Source of the DNA: Lachancea kluyveri NRRL Y-12651
Taxonomy: Eukaryota; Ascomycota; Saccharomycetes; Saccharomycetales; Saccharomycetaceae
Length of the DNA stretch: 64,000 nt
Direction: 5' to 3'
Assembly: GCA_000149225.2 (NCBI GenBank)
Contig: CM000693.1
Coordinates: 620,001 to 684,000, forward strand
Below the pieces are notes generated by a model, which saw only the letters and a program-made list of their open reading frames with translations, made no database searches and was not told the DNA's origin. Both the position numbers and the translations under genes were made by a program. This document shows positions 28,063 through 36,119 of this stretch, piece by piece. Numbering within the stretch: position 1 is the stretch's first letter; every line of letters starts with the position of its first letter.

Positions 28063-29334
28063 CTAAGAACATGGCGAAATGACGGACCGCTCCAGAGAGG
28101 ATAGCATCGGCTCATCAATTAACTCAGTGATTCTGTTTAACTTTGTATTCAATGCCTTATTCTCAAACTGTAACTGTTCACAACGATTATACATCTCTTC
28201 GATCAACCCACAATCGTAACTTAACATCTTTTGGACGCGTTTCAAATGATCTGCATAATGCAATAGATCATCGGTTCCACGCGCTATGGTGATGTTATTT
28301 GTACACGTTTCAGCTTCTAATTCTTGGATGAATTGTCCACTGACATCCAAAAGCTCTTCAATTTCACTTTTATAGGCAGATTTTAAGTTAGAAGTCACTG
28401 AAAGTGCTGGGGTAGTCTCGACTTGTTGAGGAAGCCTGAAAGTAAACCGAGCGCTCAGAATTTCTTCTTTTGTTAAGTAATCTGACACATTAATAGGAAT
28501 GTCACACAATGGGGTCTTGTCATTTCGAATTTTTTTGTTGGCAGAGGACCGTTGATATTTCTCATTTTCCTTATCATCATCATCATTATCATCCGACAGA
28601 ATGGTTGGTAGAGTATTCTCGCCCTGATTTTCTTTACCTTCTGAGATATCTTTGATTGGCTTATTAGCTTCGGAATTATACACTTTTTGAGTTTTTTCTG
28701 CCCCATTTAAATTGAATATAGAAAGAAATTGTGGAAGTTTCTTAGAGAACTCTTTCCCCTTATTCGATGTTTCATCAAAGGCTGTTTTCATACTAGCGGT
28801 CTCGACAGAACTGTTTTTAATCTTATGAGACCGCTCTTTGGATAGCCCAAATGTGTATATCTCTTCGTAAATCTTAGACGCATCCTGCAATTCTTGCACT
28901 TTGATGAGCTGGTGCCTCTTCTTATATACAAAACTGTCACTTCTCATAGTACTACTCTCAGTATTAAAAACGCGTGATGCAGATGATAGAGTTGGTGTCG
29001 CATAACTGGGCATAGATGAACTCTTTTTTAGCTGTTTGCTTTCAGCGACGAAGCTGTGTCCAACGCCTGATACCATCAGGGATTTCTTTAGTGTAGAAAA
29101 TGCAATAGGTGATAGAGCATTACGTGGTAAAGTGGAAGTGAACAAGCCAATAAAATTTTTATTACTGACATTTTTGGTACCTTCCACACTACTCTTGCTA
29201 CTTGATTCTTTATTTTTGAATGAAGTTTTTGGCTTCTGCTGTGCTTTACCTTTCGAACGCCTGAACTCTTTTTGTTCAGAGTAAGTGGCAATTCCCATAT
29301 TAATATGATTGTGAATAGGCAAATATATCACCAT
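28063..29334 (-). CDS. Unrecognised protein with C-terminal coiled coil
   Basis: 423 residues from the ATG at 29332-29334; the second Met (residue 13, MGIATYSEQKEF) is an equally plausible start. I do not recognise the family. The first 270 residues are basic, Ser/Lys-rich and disordered, with a DDNDDDDKENEKY acidic patch near 250. After a conserved-looking LTKEEILSARFTFRLPQQ segment (about 290-307), the last 100 residues (IEELLDVSGQFIQELEAE..., LKRVQKMLSYDCGLIEEMYNRCEQLQFENKALNTKLNRITELI) form heptad-rich helices. The layout resembles kinetochore, spindle-pole or meiotic structural proteins, but that is only a resemblance. It lies between HXT and ArgRS, where S. cerevisiae has no gene I can name. 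The length and sustained reading frame support a real gene. Confidence 0.75.
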   Translation of the reverse strand: MVIYLPIHNHINMGIATYSEQKEFRRSKGKAQQKPKTSFKNKESSSKSSVEGTKNVSNKNFIGLFTSTLPRNALSPIAFSTLKKSLMVSGVGHSFVAESKQLKKSSSMPSYATPTLSSASRVFNTESSTMRSDSFVYKKRHQLIKVQELQDASKIYEEIYTFGLSKERSHKIKNSSVETASMKTAFDETSNKGKEFSKKLPQFLSIFNLNGAEKTQKVYNSEANKPIKDISEGKENQGENTLPTILSDDNDDDDKENEKYQRSSANKKIRNDKTPLCDIPINVSDYLTKEEILSARFTFRLPQQVETTPALSVTSNLKSAYKSEIEELLDVSGQFIQELEAETCTNNITIARGTDDLLHYADHLKRVQKMLSYDCGLIEEMYNRCEQLQFENKALNTKLNRITELIDEPMLSSLERSVISPCS

Positions 29335-29975
29335 AGGGTAAGCACATGTGTTATGAATGAATATTTCCGACGCTTTATATATGTATGTGTCTCTTTTATC
29401 GAATCAGTAATTTGGTAAGCGTGTACTACTGGTTCCACTTTTTGTGTTAATCGCGACAGAGGAAGTCAATCAAGATACTAGGATTTAAAACGTTAGTGTC
29501 ACGAAGCTGAGAATAACTGAGAAAAACTGCACCTGCCACAAGAACTTAAAAAGTTTGACGCACAAACAAGGATATGATGTAGCTCTGATATTTGGCACGA
29601 AGTTGTAGAGTCTCCGCATTATACACTATATTGAAAACTATAGTTTTACACCTGACAAGGTACAGGACTTCTGACACGATAGAACAAGGAGCTCGAATGA
29701 ATTAGAGAATTTGTAAAACTTAGGAGCTGCAAATAATAGTATAGTAAGAATCGAAATTCCATGGTTCTTAAAAAAAAAAAAGAAAAAAGGTTGTTTAAGT
29801 GAGTATTAACTAGTATATTGTCATCACGATGGACGGAGATGTCTTAATTGTAGGCTGACGTAAAAACGTCGATGGCATAGTTGAGATGGCTGAAAATTTT
29901 TTCAAATTTACTCACCATCGAAATCTCATCTCGTTCTATGTACTTGGCGAAAGTTTGTAAAATCTCTTCGAGTTT
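29335..29975. other. Divergent promoter between the coiled-coil gene and ArgRS
   Basis: 640 bases. The right end holds an RRPE/PAC-like pair (listed separately). A short stretch at 29809-29825 recalls a Ty1-type LTR core but is too short to call. An A-tract lies at 29770-29787. Confidence 0.45.
29891..29933 (+). promoter_or_regulatory. RRPE + PAC-like elements of ArgRS gene
   Basis: TGAAAATTTTTTC (29891-29903, RRPE-like) is followed by TCTCATCTCG (29924-29933, PAC-like in reverse), 43-85 bases before the first ATG. This pair marks ribosome-biogenesis and translation-machinery genes in yeasts (Stb3 and Dot6/Tod6 targets). Confidence 0.55.
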
Positions 29976-31931
29976 ATGCTTAGAAGAGTTTCGCATTCCT
30001 TTTTATCTACACATTCTTTAAGCAACCTACTCTATTCTGGACTTAAACTTCAACGATTCCCATCATTGAGATTCTTTCAGACTACCACCAATAATAATAT
30101 TAAGATGACCACTGTTACTGAAAATATCGCTAATCAATTGAAAAAATTGTCTATTAACGAACCAACCGTCGTGGAAGGCTCTCATCCTGACTACAACGTT
30201 GTAGATTTGATGAGAAACTTTATAACTCAGGAGTTGTCAAAGATTTCTGGTGTTGACGCCTCATTGATCTTTCCAGCTTTAGAATGGACCAATACCCTGG
30301 AAAGAGGTGATTTATTAATCCCTGTTCCAAGGTTACGTATCAAAGGTGCCAACCCTAAAGATTTAGCTGCTGAGTGGGCCAAGAGTTTCCCTTGCGGTGA
30401 GTTCTTGGACAAGGTTGAAGCCAACGGTCCGTTCATTCAATTTTTCTTCAGGCCCCAATTTTTATTCAAAGTTGTTATCCCAGACATTTTGATTAGAAAG
30501 GATCAGTACGGTGCCGCTCCATTAGTTAAAGACAAAAAAGTTGTCATTGAATTTTCCTCTCCAAACATTGCGAAGCCATTTCACGCTGGTCACTTGAGAT
30601 CTACCATTATTGGTGGCTTTTTGTCCAACCTATATGAAAAACTGGGCTGGGACGTTATTAGATTAAACTACTTGGGTGACTGGGGTAAGCAATTTGGTGT
30701 GCTAGCCGTTGGTTTTGAAAGATACGGTAGTGAAGAAGCTTTAGCTAAAGACCCAATCAACCATCTATTTGAAGTCTACGTTCGTGTCAACAAGGACATG
30801 GAAGCCGAAGGTGACTCCCTGCCGGAAGAGGAGTCCACCAATGGGAAGGCTCGTGCTTATTTTAAGAAAATGGAAGATGGTGATGAGGAAGCTTTGAAGA
30901 TCTGGAAAAGGTTCCGTGAATTGTCTATCGAAAAATACATCGATACCTATGGACGTTTGAACATCAAGTACGACATTTACTCCGGTGAATCCCAAGTCTC
31001 TAAAGAATCTATGCAGGAAGCTTTGCAATTGTTCAAGGAAAAGAACTTGACCCACGAGGACAAAGGTGCCACTTTAATTGATTTGACGAAATTCAACAAG
31101 AAGTTGGGCAAGACTATCGTTCAAAAATCAGATGGTACAACTTTGTACTTAACCAGGGATGTCGGTGCTGCTATGGATCGTTACAGAAAGTTCAAATTCG
31201 ACAAAATGATTTATGTTATCGCTTCTCAACAAGACCTGCACACCGCTCAATTCTTTGAAATTTTGAAGCAAATGGGTTTCGAATGGGCCAACAGATTGCA
31301 ACACGTTAACTTTGGTATGGTCCAAGGTATGTCTACCAGAAAGGGTACCGTTGTCTTTTTGGACAACATCTTAGAAGAAACAAAGGAAAAGATGCATGAG
31401 GTTATGAAGACCAATGAGACAAAATACGCTCAAATTGATAACCCTGACGAAGTTGCCGATTTGGTCGGTATCTCTGCTGTGATGATTCAAGACATGCAAG
31501 CAAAGCGTATCAACAACTACGAATTCAAATGGGAGAGAATGACCTCTTTTGAAGGTGACACTGGTCCATACTTGCAATACGCCCATTCCAGATTGAGATC
31601 TGTCGAAAGAAATGCCTCTGAAATTACCCCAGACAAGTGGGTTAAAGCCGATTTCTCTTTGTTGACCGAAGCCGTTGCTGTTAGCTTGGTCCGTCTATTA
31701 GCCCAGTATCCAGACGTTTTGAGAAATGCTGTCAAAACTCACGAGCCAGCCACTGTCGTTACTTACCTGTTCAAATTGACTCACCAAGTTTCCTCTTGTT
31801 ACGATGTGTTATGGGTTGCTGGTCAAACCGAAGAGTTAGCTACTGCCCGTCTAGCTTTGTACGCTGCTGCCAGACAAGTTTTGTACAACGGTATGAGTTT
31901 GCTAGGGTTGACTCCGGTCGAGAGAATGTAG
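29976..31931 (+). CDS. Arginyl-tRNA synthetase, probable dual cytosolic/mitochondrial
   Basis: 651 residues from the first ATG; a second ATG at 30105 (residue 44, MTTVTENIANQLKKL) gives a 608-residue form. The class I catalytic core shows the HIGH-type motif PFHAGHLRST, the LNYLGDWGKQFG segment and the MSTRKGT (KMSKS-equivalent) loop. The C-terminal anticodon-binding DALR domain ends in SLLGLTPVERM. Residues 1-43 are rich in Arg, Ser and Leu with almost no acids (MLRRVSHSFLSTHSLSNLL), a typical mitochondrial presequence. The first ATG is in a poor context (TTT before it) and the second in a good one (AAG before it), which fits leaky scanning. S. cerevisiae has separate cytosolic (YDR341C) and mitochondrial (MSR1, YHR091C) enzymes that are WGD paralogues; this is the unduplicated locus. 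Confidence 0.95.
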   Translation: MLRRVSHSFLSTHSLSNLLYSGLKLQRFPSLRFFQTTTNNNIKMTTVTENIANQLKKLSINEPTVVEGSHPDYNVVDLMRNFITQELSKISGVDASLIFPALEWTNTLERGDLLIPVPRLRIKGANPKDLAAEWAKSFPCGEFLDKVEANGPFIQFFFRPQFLFKVVIPDILIRKDQYGAAPLVKDKKVVIEFSSPNIAKPFHAGHLRSTIIGGFLSNLYEKLGWDVIRLNYLGDWGKQFGVLAVGFERYGSEEALAKDPINHLFEVYVRVNKDMEAEGDSLPEEESTNGKARAYFKKMEDGDEEALKIWKRFRELSIEKYIDTYGRLNIKYDIYSGESQVSKESMQEALQLFKEKNLTHEDKGATLIDLTKFNKKLGKTIVQKSDGTTLYLTRDVGAAMDRYRKFKFDKMIYVIASQQDLHTAQFFEILKQMGFEWANRLQHVNFGMVQGMSTRKGTVVFLDNILEETKEKMHEVMKTNETKYAQIDNPDEVADLVGISAVMIQDMQAKRINNYEFKWERMTSFEGDTGPYLQYAHSRLRSVERNASEITPDKWVKADFSLLTEAVAVSLVRLLAQYPDVLRNAVKTHEPATVVTYLFKLTHQVSSCYDVLWVAGQTEELATARLALYAAARQVLYNGMSLLGLTPVERM

Positions 31932-32474
31932 ACATTGCTGTTCCTTCTTCGTACACCCGGTATATCTGTTTCTTCTGTATAATTGTAAATTTTAATCTCA
32001 AATGTTTGCTTATATCTTTAGATGCGTCTAATTCTGTAAAGTATTCCGTGGGCAATAGACAATGCCAATATTTTCCAACAAGTAACTTTTAAATCATTTG
32101 CCATCTTACCATGGAATAAGCGAAATGTATTAGATGGCCTCTTGAGCAGATGACTAGAACCATCAGTCCTTGTACTTTTTTTTTTCTTCGATGGCTCGAT
32201 GTACCAGTGGTTGAGTGATCTCTATAGAAAAGAGTATACCTCAATATCCAATAGTAACCAACACCAGAAGACCGGTTATCTGAAGACCGTAAATTAAGCC
32301 AACCCAAGAAGGTGTAAATAATAGCTTGAAGATCCAGTAAGGATAGACCTCAATCGTAGACAGGACCAAGCAACATCCACACATTGTCATGTTAAATAGA
32401 AAGGTCCAAAGCATATGCTTTTAACCCATACGCTATACAAAACTTTTACGGAGAATATTGAAAACATCGAGATT
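31932..32474. other. ArgRS 3' flank and tRNA-Ser upstream region
   Basis: About 540 bases. No gene is recognised. Possible degraded transposon sequence was considered because of the tRNA nearby, but nothing matched clearly. Confidence 0.4.
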
Positions 32475-32577
32475 GTCCCAGTGGCCGAGTGGTTAAGGCG
32501 ATGCCCTGCTATTCGATTGATCGAAAGCTGATAGGCATTGGGTTTTACCTGCGCAGGTTCGAATCCTGTCTGTGACG
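32475..32577 (+). tRNA. tS(GCU): tRNA-Ser(GCU) with intron
   Basis: Class II tRNA with a long variable arm. The A box is TGGCCGAGTGG, the anticodon GCT is at 32508-32510, and the B box is GGTTCGAATCC. A 21-base intron (32512-32532) begins one base after the anticodon, the universal nuclear tRNA intron position; its sequence can pair with the anticodon region. The mature sequence is almost identical to S. cerevisiae tRNA-Ser(GCU), which also has an intron. The discriminator is G at 32577; a genomic CCA happens to follow. Confidence 0.95.
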
Positions 32578-32935
32578 CCATCTCCTTTTTGACACTTTTT
32601 TCCTTCTTCCATCCCTCTCCGCACCTGGAATTGGTCCAAAGTTGTGCGCACGTCTTTCAGCTACGAATTCGAGCTCCTATTATGTCAGTAACTCAATGGT
32701 ATGGGATCTAAACCTATGGCACGTCTTATTTTGGTGTTCGCAATACCTTTGCTCATCCAGAATACAGCGTTCATCGTTTTTAATGATATACGTTTAACCC
32801 TTTTTTTTTCCTTCTTTCCTTTGCCTCTCTTCTTTCTTTTTTCTCCCAAGAAAAATTTTCGAATATTAAATGAGATGAGGTAGGTAAGATGTATTAACTA
32901 ACTAGTAGAATCGCAAAGAATCCTGTAAGGCCAAA
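32578..32935. other. FCF1 promoter region
   Basis: 360 bases from tRNA-Ser to FCF1. It contains a T tract ending the Pol III transcript, C/T-rich sequence at 32800-32848, and an RRPE/PAC pair (listed separately). Confidence 0.45.
32850..32880 (+). promoter_or_regulatory. RRPE + PAC-like elements of FCF1
   Basis: GAAAAATTTTC (32850-32860) and TGAGATGAGG (32871-32880, containing the PAC core GATGAG) lie 56-86 bases upstream of the ATG. The pair is the standard promoter signature of yeast ribosome-biogenesis genes. Confidence 0.65.
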
Positions 32936-33505
32936 ATGGGTAAAGCCAAGAAAACTAAGAAGTTTGCCTTAGTAAAGAGAACGCTGAACACTAAAAAGGA
33001 TGCAAGGTTAAAACCCAATCAGCAAAAGGCCGCGCAGAAGGACGATCCAGAGTTGACAAGAAGTATTCCACAAGTCTCCAGTGCTTTGTTTTTCCAATAT
33101 AACGAAGCAATCAAGCCACCATACCAAGTGTTGATAGATACGAATTTCATCAACTTTTCTATCCAAAAAAAAATAGATATAGTCAGAGGGATGATGGACT
33201 GTTTGTTAGCCAAATGTGTTCCGCTGATCACCGACTGTGTGATGGCAGAATTGGAAAAGTTGGGCCCAAAATACCGTATTGCGTTAAGGCTGGCTCGAGA
33301 CCCAAGAATCAAAAGGCTAAACTGCTCGCATAAAGGTACATATGCAGATGACTGTTTGGTGAACCGTGTGCTCCAGCACAAGTGCTACATCGTAGCGACA
33401 AACGATGCTGCTTTGAAGCAACGTATCAGGAAGGTTCCCGGGATTCCACTGATGAGTGTCGGTGGTCACTCTTATGTCATTGAGAAGTTACCGGACGTTT
33501 TTTAG
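32936..33505 (+). CDS. FCF1: Fcf1, PIN-domain protein of the SSU processome
   Basis: 189 residues, the same length as S. cerevisiae Fcf1 (YDR339C). A Lys-rich N-terminus (MGKAKKTKKFALVKRTLNTKK) is followed by a PIN domain: VLIDTNFINFSIQ (first acidic residue), DCVMAELEKLG, DDCLVNRVLQHKCYIVATNDAALKQRIRKVPGIP. Fcf1 is an essential nucleolar protein needed for early cleavages at A0, A1 and A2 in 18S rRNA maturation. The RRPE/PAC promoter fits this role. It converges on the DUF4112 gene with only 59 bases between the stops. Confidence 0.96.
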   Translation: MGKAKKTKKFALVKRTLNTKKDARLKPNQQKAAQKDDPELTRSIPQVSSALFFQYNEAIKPPYQVLIDTNFINFSIQKKIDIVRGMMDCLLAKCVPLITDCVMAELEKLGPKYRIALRLARDPRIKRLNCSHKGTYADDCLVNRVLQHKCYIVATNDAALKQRIRKVPGIPLMSVGGHSYVIEKLPDVF

Positions 33506-33564
33506 GAAGTTGGAATACACATGTATATTGCTTGTACACTAAAAAAGAAAACTATAATACATTA

Positions 33565-34125
33565 TCAATCCTTCACTGCGTTTGTCACCGCTAAATGTCT
33601 GTATTTCTTGTCCAAATGATTTTCCAGAACCAAAACGTTTCTGGAATTGGCTTTGTAACAGATACCAACGATATCGCCTACGATTGGAACCAAACCTAGC
33701 ACGAAATCGATTGCGATATTGGTTAAAAACTTGAATTCGATGTCGGGAGTCAAACCACCCTCAACCTTCTTTGCCTCTTTGTAGACCATTAGAGACAGCA
33801 TCACTGTGATGAGGTCACCAATCACAGGGACTAGGCCAATGATGCCAAGCCATCCAAACCTGATCCCGCAAAAGTTGAACATCATTTCCATTCTGTATGC
33901 TCTCTTTCTTAACCTTCGCAAGAGCCTTCGGTCCTTCTCGGCAACATATTCTGGAATACTTTTTTCCCTCCTACGTTTTACCAGTTTAGTACTGCCCGAC
34001 CAAAAAGATCTCTTTTCAAATTCGACTTCTTCAAAGTACGGATCCTCTAGAGTCTTGCCTATCTTGGCCTGTTCACCAAACACTTTGCTTGCCAAAAGTT
34101 TAAAGGCAAATGTTGACAATGGCAT
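33565..34125 (-). CDS. DUF4112 membrane protein
   Basis: 186 residues. The DUF4112 domain (about 70-175) is clear: KRAYRMEMMFNFCGIRFGWLGIIGLVPVIGDLITVMLSLMVYKEA, then FKFLTNIAIDFVLGLVPIVGDIVGICYKANSRNVLVLENHL. It has two hydrophobic, probably re-entrant or membrane-spanning segments, each with the repeated GLVPxxGD motif. The N-terminal 65 residues are basic (KLVKRRREKS). Function is unknown in fungi as far as I know. I cannot name an S. cerevisiae orthologue at this position; between FCF1 and YNG2 it looks like an ancestral gene. Confidence 0.85.
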   Translation of the reverse strand: MPLSTFAFKLLASKVFGEQAKIGKTLEDPYFEEVEFEKRSFWSGSTKLVKRRREKSIPEYVAEKDRRLLRRLRKRAYRMEMMFNFCGIRFGWLGIIGLVPVIGDLITVMLSLMVYKEAKKVEGGLTPDIEFKFLTNIAIDFVLGLVPIVGDIVGICYKANSRNVLVLENHLDKKYRHLAVTNAVKD

Positions 34126-34500
34126 GTTCTTGTTCTGTCTTAGTTTCTGTTTTGTCTTTGTAAGGAAAAGTCCAGATAATTGCTTCTATCCGAGAGACAC
34201 CTGCTGCGCTATATATATGCCAGGATAGTCAAGCTTCCTTTTAGAGCCGAAAGCATGGCTCAAATGCAACTGCACTCAATAGCAAATTTACAGCATCGAC
34301 CCTATTAACAGAGAAGGCTTTGCAGTTTTTGGCATAAGATTGCTACAGCCGCATACATCACGTGTTACATACCTTTATACGTACAGAGTAGAAGGTTTTC
34401 AAGTTCACGGATAATATGAATATATGATTCCGTGTAGAGTTTGGATTCGATATAGATTTTATAGTTTGCAAGAAACCATTCAAGGAAGGGAAAATCGGTG
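34126..34500. other. Divergent DUF4112/YNG2 promoter
   Basis: 375 bases. A CACGTG lies at 34365-34370 (ATCACGTGTTAC), which could bind Cbf1 or Pho4. A TATA-like GCTATATATAT is at 34207-34217 for the minus-strand gene. Confidence 0.4.
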
Positions 34501-35316
34501 ATGGATCCAAGTTCAGTTCTTGAGCAGACGACTCAGGATGTATCGAATCTGCAAGCGGAGTTCAAACATATTCTAGAGGAAATTAGAGCTACGGATATAA
34601 AGTTTTACGCAAACAAGAAACAATATTTGCAAAGAGATTCCCAGATACATAAGTTCATTAAACAACACAGCTCACTCACCGAGAATCCTAAAGAAGCCGA
34701 GTTTTATGAGAAGATCGAGGAAGACATGGACAGGTGCCATGAGTTGCAACAGGAAAAGTGCGTACTAGCAAACACTGCGTTGTTCTTGGTGACAAAGCAT
34801 CTTTCAAAACTACAGAAGAATATTGAAGCGTTGGAGGATGACAACCTGCTAGCACCTCTAGACGAGGAAAAGGATGCAGACAGTGGGGTCGAGCTATCGC
34901 GGGAAAGTTCGGTGCTATCGACAACAAGCGAGAGGAAAAGGAGAGCCACAGGCACAACCAGCAGCAGCAGGAAGAAGAAGCCAAAGCCTGAGCGCGGCTC
35001 GTCTCGCCAGAGAGATTCGACTCCGTCAGGTGGCATGTCCGATGTCAACGATAACAACTTTGACATTCAAGATTACAATGACGACTTGTTTTCCGGCTAC
35101 AACCAAGGCGAGGAGGATGACAAACAGTTGTACTGTTTTTGTCAAAGCGTGTCGTACGGTGAAATGGTTGCTTGTGACGGTGAAAATTGCAAATATGAAT
35201 GGTTTCACTACACTTGTGTCAACCTGAAGGAGCCGCCTAAGGGTGCCTGGTATTGCCCCGAATGCCGACAGGAGATAGCCAACAGCAGGCTAAAGAAAAA
35301 AAAAGGTTTGACTTAG
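34501..35316 (+). CDS. YNG2: Yng2, ING-family PHD-finger subunit of NuA4
   Basis: 271 residues from the ATG at 34501; a GTG in frame just before it is ignored (S. cerevisiae Yng2, YHR090C, 282). The N-terminal ING helices (LEQTTQDVSNLQAEFKHILEEIRATDIKFY) bind Epl1 of the NuA4/Piccolo acetyltransferase. A Ser/Lys/Arg-rich linker follows. The C-terminal PHD finger, CFCQSVSYGEMVACDGENCKYEWFHYTC...WYCPEC (about 213-257), has the Cys4-His-Cys3 ligands and the aromatic residues that read H3K4me3. A basic tail (RLKKKKGLT) ends the protein. TRA1, another NuA4 subunit, is in the same window. Confidence 0.94.
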   Translation: MDPSSVLEQTTQDVSNLQAEFKHILEEIRATDIKFYANKKQYLQRDSQIHKFIKQHSSLTENPKEAEFYEKIEEDMDRCHELQQEKCVLANTALFLVTKHLSKLQKNIEALEDDNLLAPLDEEKDADSGVELSRESSVLSTTSERKRRATGTTSSSRKKKPKPERGSSRQRDSTPSGGMSDVNDNNFDIQDYNDDLFSGYNQGEEDDKQLYCFCQSVSYGEMVACDGENCKYEWFHYTCVNLKEPPKGAWYCPECRQEIANSRLKKKKGLT

Positions 35317-36119
35317 TAGCAGTTGGAACGAATACAAATGATATGATCGCCAAGGTCAGATCAGATCATTAGCGAGCAAAAAATCACGTTTTTAACTAAT
35401 TTTGAGACATGTTGTTGTTGTTTCAATCCACTAGGTAGAGCCAAAGCAAGCACCGAGCTCCAGCCAGCTACACGCACTGGCTCTTGAAGAAATTTGATGC
35501 ATACTGCAGTATTAAAACGATGGAACTTTCTGAACGTCAGAATGAAACGAATAATCGTCATTACGAGGCCGAACCTTTTGGACTTGAAATGGATAGAATC
35601 CCTATCTTTTTTTGTTTTTTTTTATTTTTTTTTCTGATCATGGATCTTTGTAATTTACAACAATGCATAGTTCTAGTAAACAAAACCCGAAAATGATGCT
35701 GAATCGTCCATTCCTACTGGTTTAGTGCTGATGAAAAATCGTTGCGGTGTGGCAAGACAGCATGCGTTGCTTAGGCTTCTCGAGAAGTTCACCAGTCTGT
35801 ATTGGAGGGCATTACAAGAGCAAATAAAAGGTAAACTTCGTAGCATTCTGCAAGTATTAAAAAAGTCATGAAGGGGGTAGTTTTCAAGTTCTTTTCCTTT
35901 TCAACCAAGGGTTGACGTCCAATTCGACAACTTCTAGAAAATACAACATTCGTATATAATGATACTTAATCAAACCCGTGAAAGGTCCAAAGTTGATGGA
36001 GATAGTTTCATAACGCGGAGTAGTGAAACTCTTCGCTATCCAAAAGTAAGGGTTCAGCATAAGAGCTTGTCGTTCTTGTTAGCTTCACAATCACTGATAA
36101 AGCCAGAGTGCTACCGAAA
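35317..36119. other. YNG2-MATE intergenic region
   Basis: 800 bases between two plus-strand genes. T-rich tracts lie at 35608-35635. A GGTCCAAAG motif is at 35984-35992 (see findings). No RNA gene recognised. Confidence 0.45.

Noticed and set aside
29809-29825. ACTAGTATATTGTCATC, similar to the core of a Ty1-type LTR
   Set aside because: Only about 17 bases match. The surroundings do not continue the similarity, so chance cannot be excluded.
32578-32580. Genomically encoded CCA after tRNA-Ser
   Set aside because: Eukaryotic tRNA genes do not encode CCA; the three bases are a coincidence and are outside the gene.
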